From: Gammaproteobacteria bacterium
GTDB lineage: Bacteria; Pseudomonadota; Gammaproteobacteria; Eutrophobiales; Eutrophobiaceae
Direction of reading: 5' to 3'
Assembly: GCA_016844485.1 (NCBI GenBank)
Contig: JAENIZ010000047.1
Location: forward strand, 1 to 8,252
DNA: 8,252 nt
Below are positions 6,077 through 8,252 of the stretch, piece by piece; the stretch's first letter is position 1, and each line of letters starts with the position of its first letter. Under the pieces are notes generated by a model that searched no databases, was not told the origin of the DNA, and was given only the letters and a program-made list of their open reading frames with translations. Position numbers and translations under genes: made by a program.

Positions 6077-8071
6077 TCATAGAAATGACTCCACCATTTC
6101 CCTCAATTTTGTTTCAGTGATCCCCAGGTATTCATATACATCGGGACCGGGCGCAGATTCGCCGAACCGATCAATTCCGAGAATCCTGCCGTCGATGCCG
6201 ACATATTTGCGCCAATAATCGCTGACACCCGCTTCAACCGCAATCCGCTTGCGGCATTTTGGAGGCAGCACCTTATCACGATAGGCAGCATCCTGCGCGT
6301 CGAAGATATTGGTACATGGCATTGAGATCAATCGTACCTTGCGGCCTTGTTTGTTCATCTGCATTGTGACGTTGAAAGCCAGTCCAACTTCGGAACCGGT
6401 GGCGATAATGATGACTTCCGGCTTGTTAGCACCATCTATAAGCACATACCCCCCACGGCTGATATTTTCGATCTGTTCCTCATCACGGGGAATGTGTTTC
6501 AGTGTCTGTCTTGAAAACAACAGGGACGATGGACCGGTCTTGTTCTCAATGGCTGCCTTCCAGGCGACTGCGGATTCAACGGTATCGCACGGCCGCCAGA
6601 GCGTCATGTTCGGCATGAGCCGGAGTGTCGCTGCCTGTTCTACGGCCTGATGTGTAGGGCCGTCTTCTCCCAGGCCGATTGAGTCATGTGTGAACACGAA
6701 GATATTGCGTATCTTCATTATTGCCGCCATGCGCAGGGCGTTGCGCGCGTACTCGGAAAATATAAGAAACGTCCCGCCATACGGAATAAAACCACCATAC
6801 AGGGCAATACCATTATTGATGGCCGACATGGCAAATTCGCGCACACCATAATATATGTAATTGCCACCCTTGGAATTTCCGTTGATAACCTTTGATTTGG
6901 ACCATAAGGTCAGGTTGGAGCTGGTCAGATCCGCGGAACCGCCAATCAATTCCGGTAACAGGGGGCCGTAGGCCTCCAGTGCATTCTGTGAGGCCTTGCG
7001 GGAGGCAACATCCTCTCCCTTTTCAGCGGTCTTTTTGATATATGCTGTAATGACCTCGTTCCAGTTGTCGGGCAGGTCACCCTTCATCCGCCGTTCAAAC
7101 TCTTTAGCAAGTCCAGGATGAGCGGCTTTGTAAGCTTTAAATTTCCTGTTCCATTCAGCTTCCATTTTTGTGCCGCGTTCACGCGCATTCCAGGCGGAAT
7201 AATATTCATCCGGAATTACAAACGGCGCATGAGTCCAGCCAATCTTTTTCCTTGCCAACGACACTTCATCTGCGCCCAGCGGCGCACCGTGACAGGAGGC
7301 CTTGCCTTGTTTGTTCGGCGCGCCCCAGCCGATGATGGTTTTGCAACAAATCAGACTGGGTTTATTGATAACCGCGCGCGCCTCGATAAACGCATTTTTT
7401 ATTTGCACAGAATCGTGTCCGTCAATTTCACAAATGACATGCCAGCCATAGGATTCAAACCGGGTTGCGGTGTCGTCGGTAAACCAGCCGGATACATCGC
7501 CATCGATGGACACCCCATTACTGTCAAAGATACCAATGAGTTTCCCCAGCTTCAGTGTCCCGGCAAGGGAACTTGCTTCATGTGATATGCCTTCCATGAG
7601 GCAACCATCGCCCATCGAAACATAGGTAAAGTGATTAACAATATCAAAATTGTCGCGGTTGAATTCTGCAGCAAGCACACGTTCTGCAATAGCCATACCG
7701 ACTGCATTGGCAAGGCCCTGTCCCAATGGGCCGGTCGTGGTTTCGATCCCCGGTGTGTGGCCGTATTCGGGATGCCCGGGTGTCTTTGAATGTAATTGCC
7801 GGAATTGTTTGAGCTCTTCCATCGGCAGGTCGTAACCACTCAAGTGCAGGAGAGAATACAACAGCATGGAACCATGGCCGTTGGACATGACGAACCGATC
7901 CCGATCCACCCATTTGGGATTGGCCGGGTTGTGACGCAGGAAATCATTCCATAGCACTTCGGCAATATCCGCCATACCCATCGGGGCACCCGGATGACCG
8001 GAATTGGCCTTTTGTACCGCATCCATACTGAGGGCACGGATGGCATTGGCAAGTTCACGCCTGGAGAGCAT
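6077..8071 (-). CDS. tkt: Transketolase
   Basis: This 664-residue, thiamine diphosphate- and metal-dependent cytoplasmic enzyme moves two-carbon units between ketose and aldose phosphates, in the pentose phosphate pathway or Calvin cycle. Its length and residue numbers nearly match E. coli TktA (663). Visible key residues are His26 (SGHPGAPMG), His66 (NGHGSM), His100 (TPGHPEYGHTPG), the cofactor motif starting GDG at 154-156 and reaching Asn185, His261 (SCHGAPLG), Glu412 (YYGVREFAM), which activates the cofactor, and His474 (GPTHQ). The pyrimidine domain covers about 355-525, and the C-terminal domain ends in PGPDVYEYLGITETKLREMVESFL-like family sequence. The ATG at 8071 has a strong CAGGAG site six bases upstream. 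The TGA stop is followed in frame by TAA. It is the first gene of the cluster, 32 bp before gap. Its two aldose/ketose products connect directly with triose phosphates handled by gap and fba. Confidence 0.97.
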   Translation of the reverse strand: MLSRRELANAIRALSMDAVQKANSGHPGAPMGMADIAEVLWNDFLRHNPANPKWVDRDRFVMSNGHGSMLLYSLLHLSGYDLPMEELKQFRQLHSKTPGHPEYGHTPGIETTTGPLGQGLANAVGMAIAERVLAAEFNRDNFDIVNHFTYVSMGDGCLMEGISHEASSLAGTLKLGKLIGIFDSNGVSIDGDVSGWFTDDTATRFESYGWHVICEIDGHDSVQIKNAFIEARAVINKPSLICCKTIIGWGAPNKQGKASCHGAPLGADEVSLARKKIGWTHAPFVIPDEYYSAWNARERGTKMEAEWNRKFKAYKAAHPGLAKEFERRMKGDLPDNWNEVITAYIKKTAEKGEDVASRKASQNALEAYGPLLPELIGGSADLTSSNLTLWSKSKVINGNSKGGNYIYYGVREFAMSAINNGIALYGGFIPYGGTFLIFSEYARNALRMAAIMKIRNIFVFTHDSIGLGEDGPTHQAVEQAATLRLMPNMTLWRPCDTVESAVAWKAAIENKTGPSSLLFSRQTLKHIPRDEEQIENISRGGYVLIDGANKPEVIIIATGSEVGLAFNVTMQMNKQGRKVRLISMPCTNIFDAQDAAYRDKVLPPKCRKRIAVEAGVSDYWRKYVGIDGRILGIDRFGESAPGPDVYEYLGITETKLREMVESFL

Positions 8072-8077
8072 TTATTA

Positions 8078-8083
8078 CTCCTG
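8078..8083 (-). promoter_or_regulatory. Ribosome binding site of tkt
   Basis: CAGGAG on the minus strand lies six bases before the tkt ATG. It is the strongest Shine-Dalgarno match in the cluster and fits tkt being the first, independently initiated gene. I could not find a convincing promoter pair between it and the window end. Confidence 0.75.
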
Positions 8084-8117
8084 CAACTTTACGATTATCT
8101 GGTTATGGAGAAGATGT

Positions 8118-8152
8118 ACTGAGCAAGCCGTGCATTTTCGCTCAGTGACTGA
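8118..8152. promoter_or_regulatory. Dyad cluster upstream of tkt, possible operator or leader hairpin
   Basis: ACTGAGC (8118-8124) and GCTCAGT (8140-8146) form a perfect 7-bp inverted repeat around a 15-nt spacer. The second arm runs into the odd palindrome TCAGT-G-ACTGA (8142-8152). The half-site ACTGA or its complement thus occurs three times in 35 bp, about 47-80 bp before the tkt start codon. This could bind a dimeric regulator or fold in the 5' leader. I see no recognisable consensus such as the TNA-N7/8-TNA pattern of CbbR. The repeats are seen directly; the role is a guess. Confidence 0.4.
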
Positions 8153-8171
8153 ATCCGGGCAAGCAGGTCTA

Positions 8172-8222
8172 TGTCATTTCACCCGTAGACGACCCTGTTA
8201 TTCCGGGCGCAGCGAGAAATCT
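8172..8222. repeat. Degraded copies of the TGTCATT...GAGAAATC repeat
   Basis: TGTCATTTC begins at 8172 and continues with partial similarity (ACCCGTAG) to the left unit of the pgk-pyk element. A second unit at 8196-8222 starts TGTTATTCCGGGCGCAG and ends CGAGAAATCT. Without gaps it matches 3669-3695 at 19 of 27 positions. Both are in the same orientation and no inverted partner is visible before the window end, so this is a decayed or truncated member of the same dispersed family. Confidence 0.55.
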
Positions 8223-8232
8223 TACCGAAAAT

Positions 8233-8252
8233 GTTCAACGTTCAAGGTTCAA
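8233..8252. repeat. Heptanucleotide tandem repeat (GTTCAAS), open at window edge
   Basis: GTTCAA recurs at 8233, 8240 and 8247, an exact 7-nt period with C or G as the seventh base. Nearly three copies are visible and the array may continue past the window end. No coding frame is associated with it. It lies about 160 bp upstream of tkt. Confidence 0.65.

Larger units (their letters stand above)
1057..8071 (-). other. Gene cluster tkt-gap-pgk-pyk-fba (probable operon)
   Basis: Five co-oriented genes encode enzymes of the lower glycolytic/gluconeogenic and Calvin/pentose phosphate pathways. The gaps are 32 bp (tkt-gap), 17 bp (gap-pgk), 203 bp (pgk-pyk) and 77 bp (pyk-fba). The first three are spaced as one transcript, and the pgk Shine-Dalgarno sequence abuts the gap stop codon. 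The long pgk-pyk gap carries a repeat with hairpin potential and a candidate promoter, so pyk-fba may be partly independent. The order is a known conserved one in gammaproteobacteria and some chemolithoautotrophs. Co-transcription is inferred. Confidence 0.7.

Noticed and set aside
8086..8120. GATAAT (minus strand) as a -10 box for tkt
   Set aside because: The only TTG-type hexamer nearby, TTGCTC, is 21 bases away, so the pair is not convincing.
8172..8222. Insertion sequence end
   Set aside because: No transposase frame or target-site duplication is visible, and the similarity is to the short non-coding repeat family only.

Overview
The window holds a compact block of central carbon metabolism genes from a bacterium, most likely a gammaproteobacterium. 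This placement is an inference from three things: the gene order tkt-gap-pgk-pyk-fba on one strand, the proteobacterial style of the GAPDH and Pgk sequences, and a PykA-type pyruvate kinase. The same order is familiar from gammaproteobacteria and from some betaproteobacterial chemolithoautotrophs. No RuBisCO, phosphoribulokinase or bisphosphatase gene lies in the window, so autotrophy is compatible with it but not shown.

Layout from left to right: the last codons of a possible upstream gene (1-38, + strand) overlap the start of an AI-2E/PerM-family membrane protein gene (35-1048, +). That gene converges, across 8 bp, on the end of the minus-strand metabolic block, with a perfect 8-bp stem hairpin at the junction. 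In transcription order (right to left) the block is transketolase (8071-6077), type I GAPDH (6044-5031), phosphoglycerate kinase (5014-3803, GTG start), pyruvate kinase (3599-2157) and an animal/plant-type class I fructose-bisphosphate aldolase (2079-1057). The genes tkt, gap and pgk are tightly spaced (32 and 17 bp). A 203-bp gap separates pgk from pyk and holds a mosaic inverted-repeat element plus a candidate promoter. A 77-bp gap separates pyk from fba.

Together the enzymes interconvert fructose-1,6-bisphosphate, triose phosphates, 3-phosphoglycerate and pyruvate. Transketolase links them to the pentose phosphate or Calvin-cycle sugars. The aldolase, Pgk, GAPDH and transketolase steps serve glycolysis, gluconeogenesis and the Calvin cycle alike. 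Pyruvate kinase is the only strictly catabolic, irreversible step, and it is the one set apart by the repeat.

The non-coding DNA is the least ordinary part. Related 27-28 nt units (TGTCATTYCG...GAGAAATC) occur three or more times between pgk and pyk and again, degraded, upstream of tkt. The upstream tkt region also has a dyad cluster and a 7-nt tandem repeat that runs off the window. The coding genes all look intact. I see no CRISPR array, tRNA, rRNA, transposase or novel defence-like system, and the window is largely ordinary.
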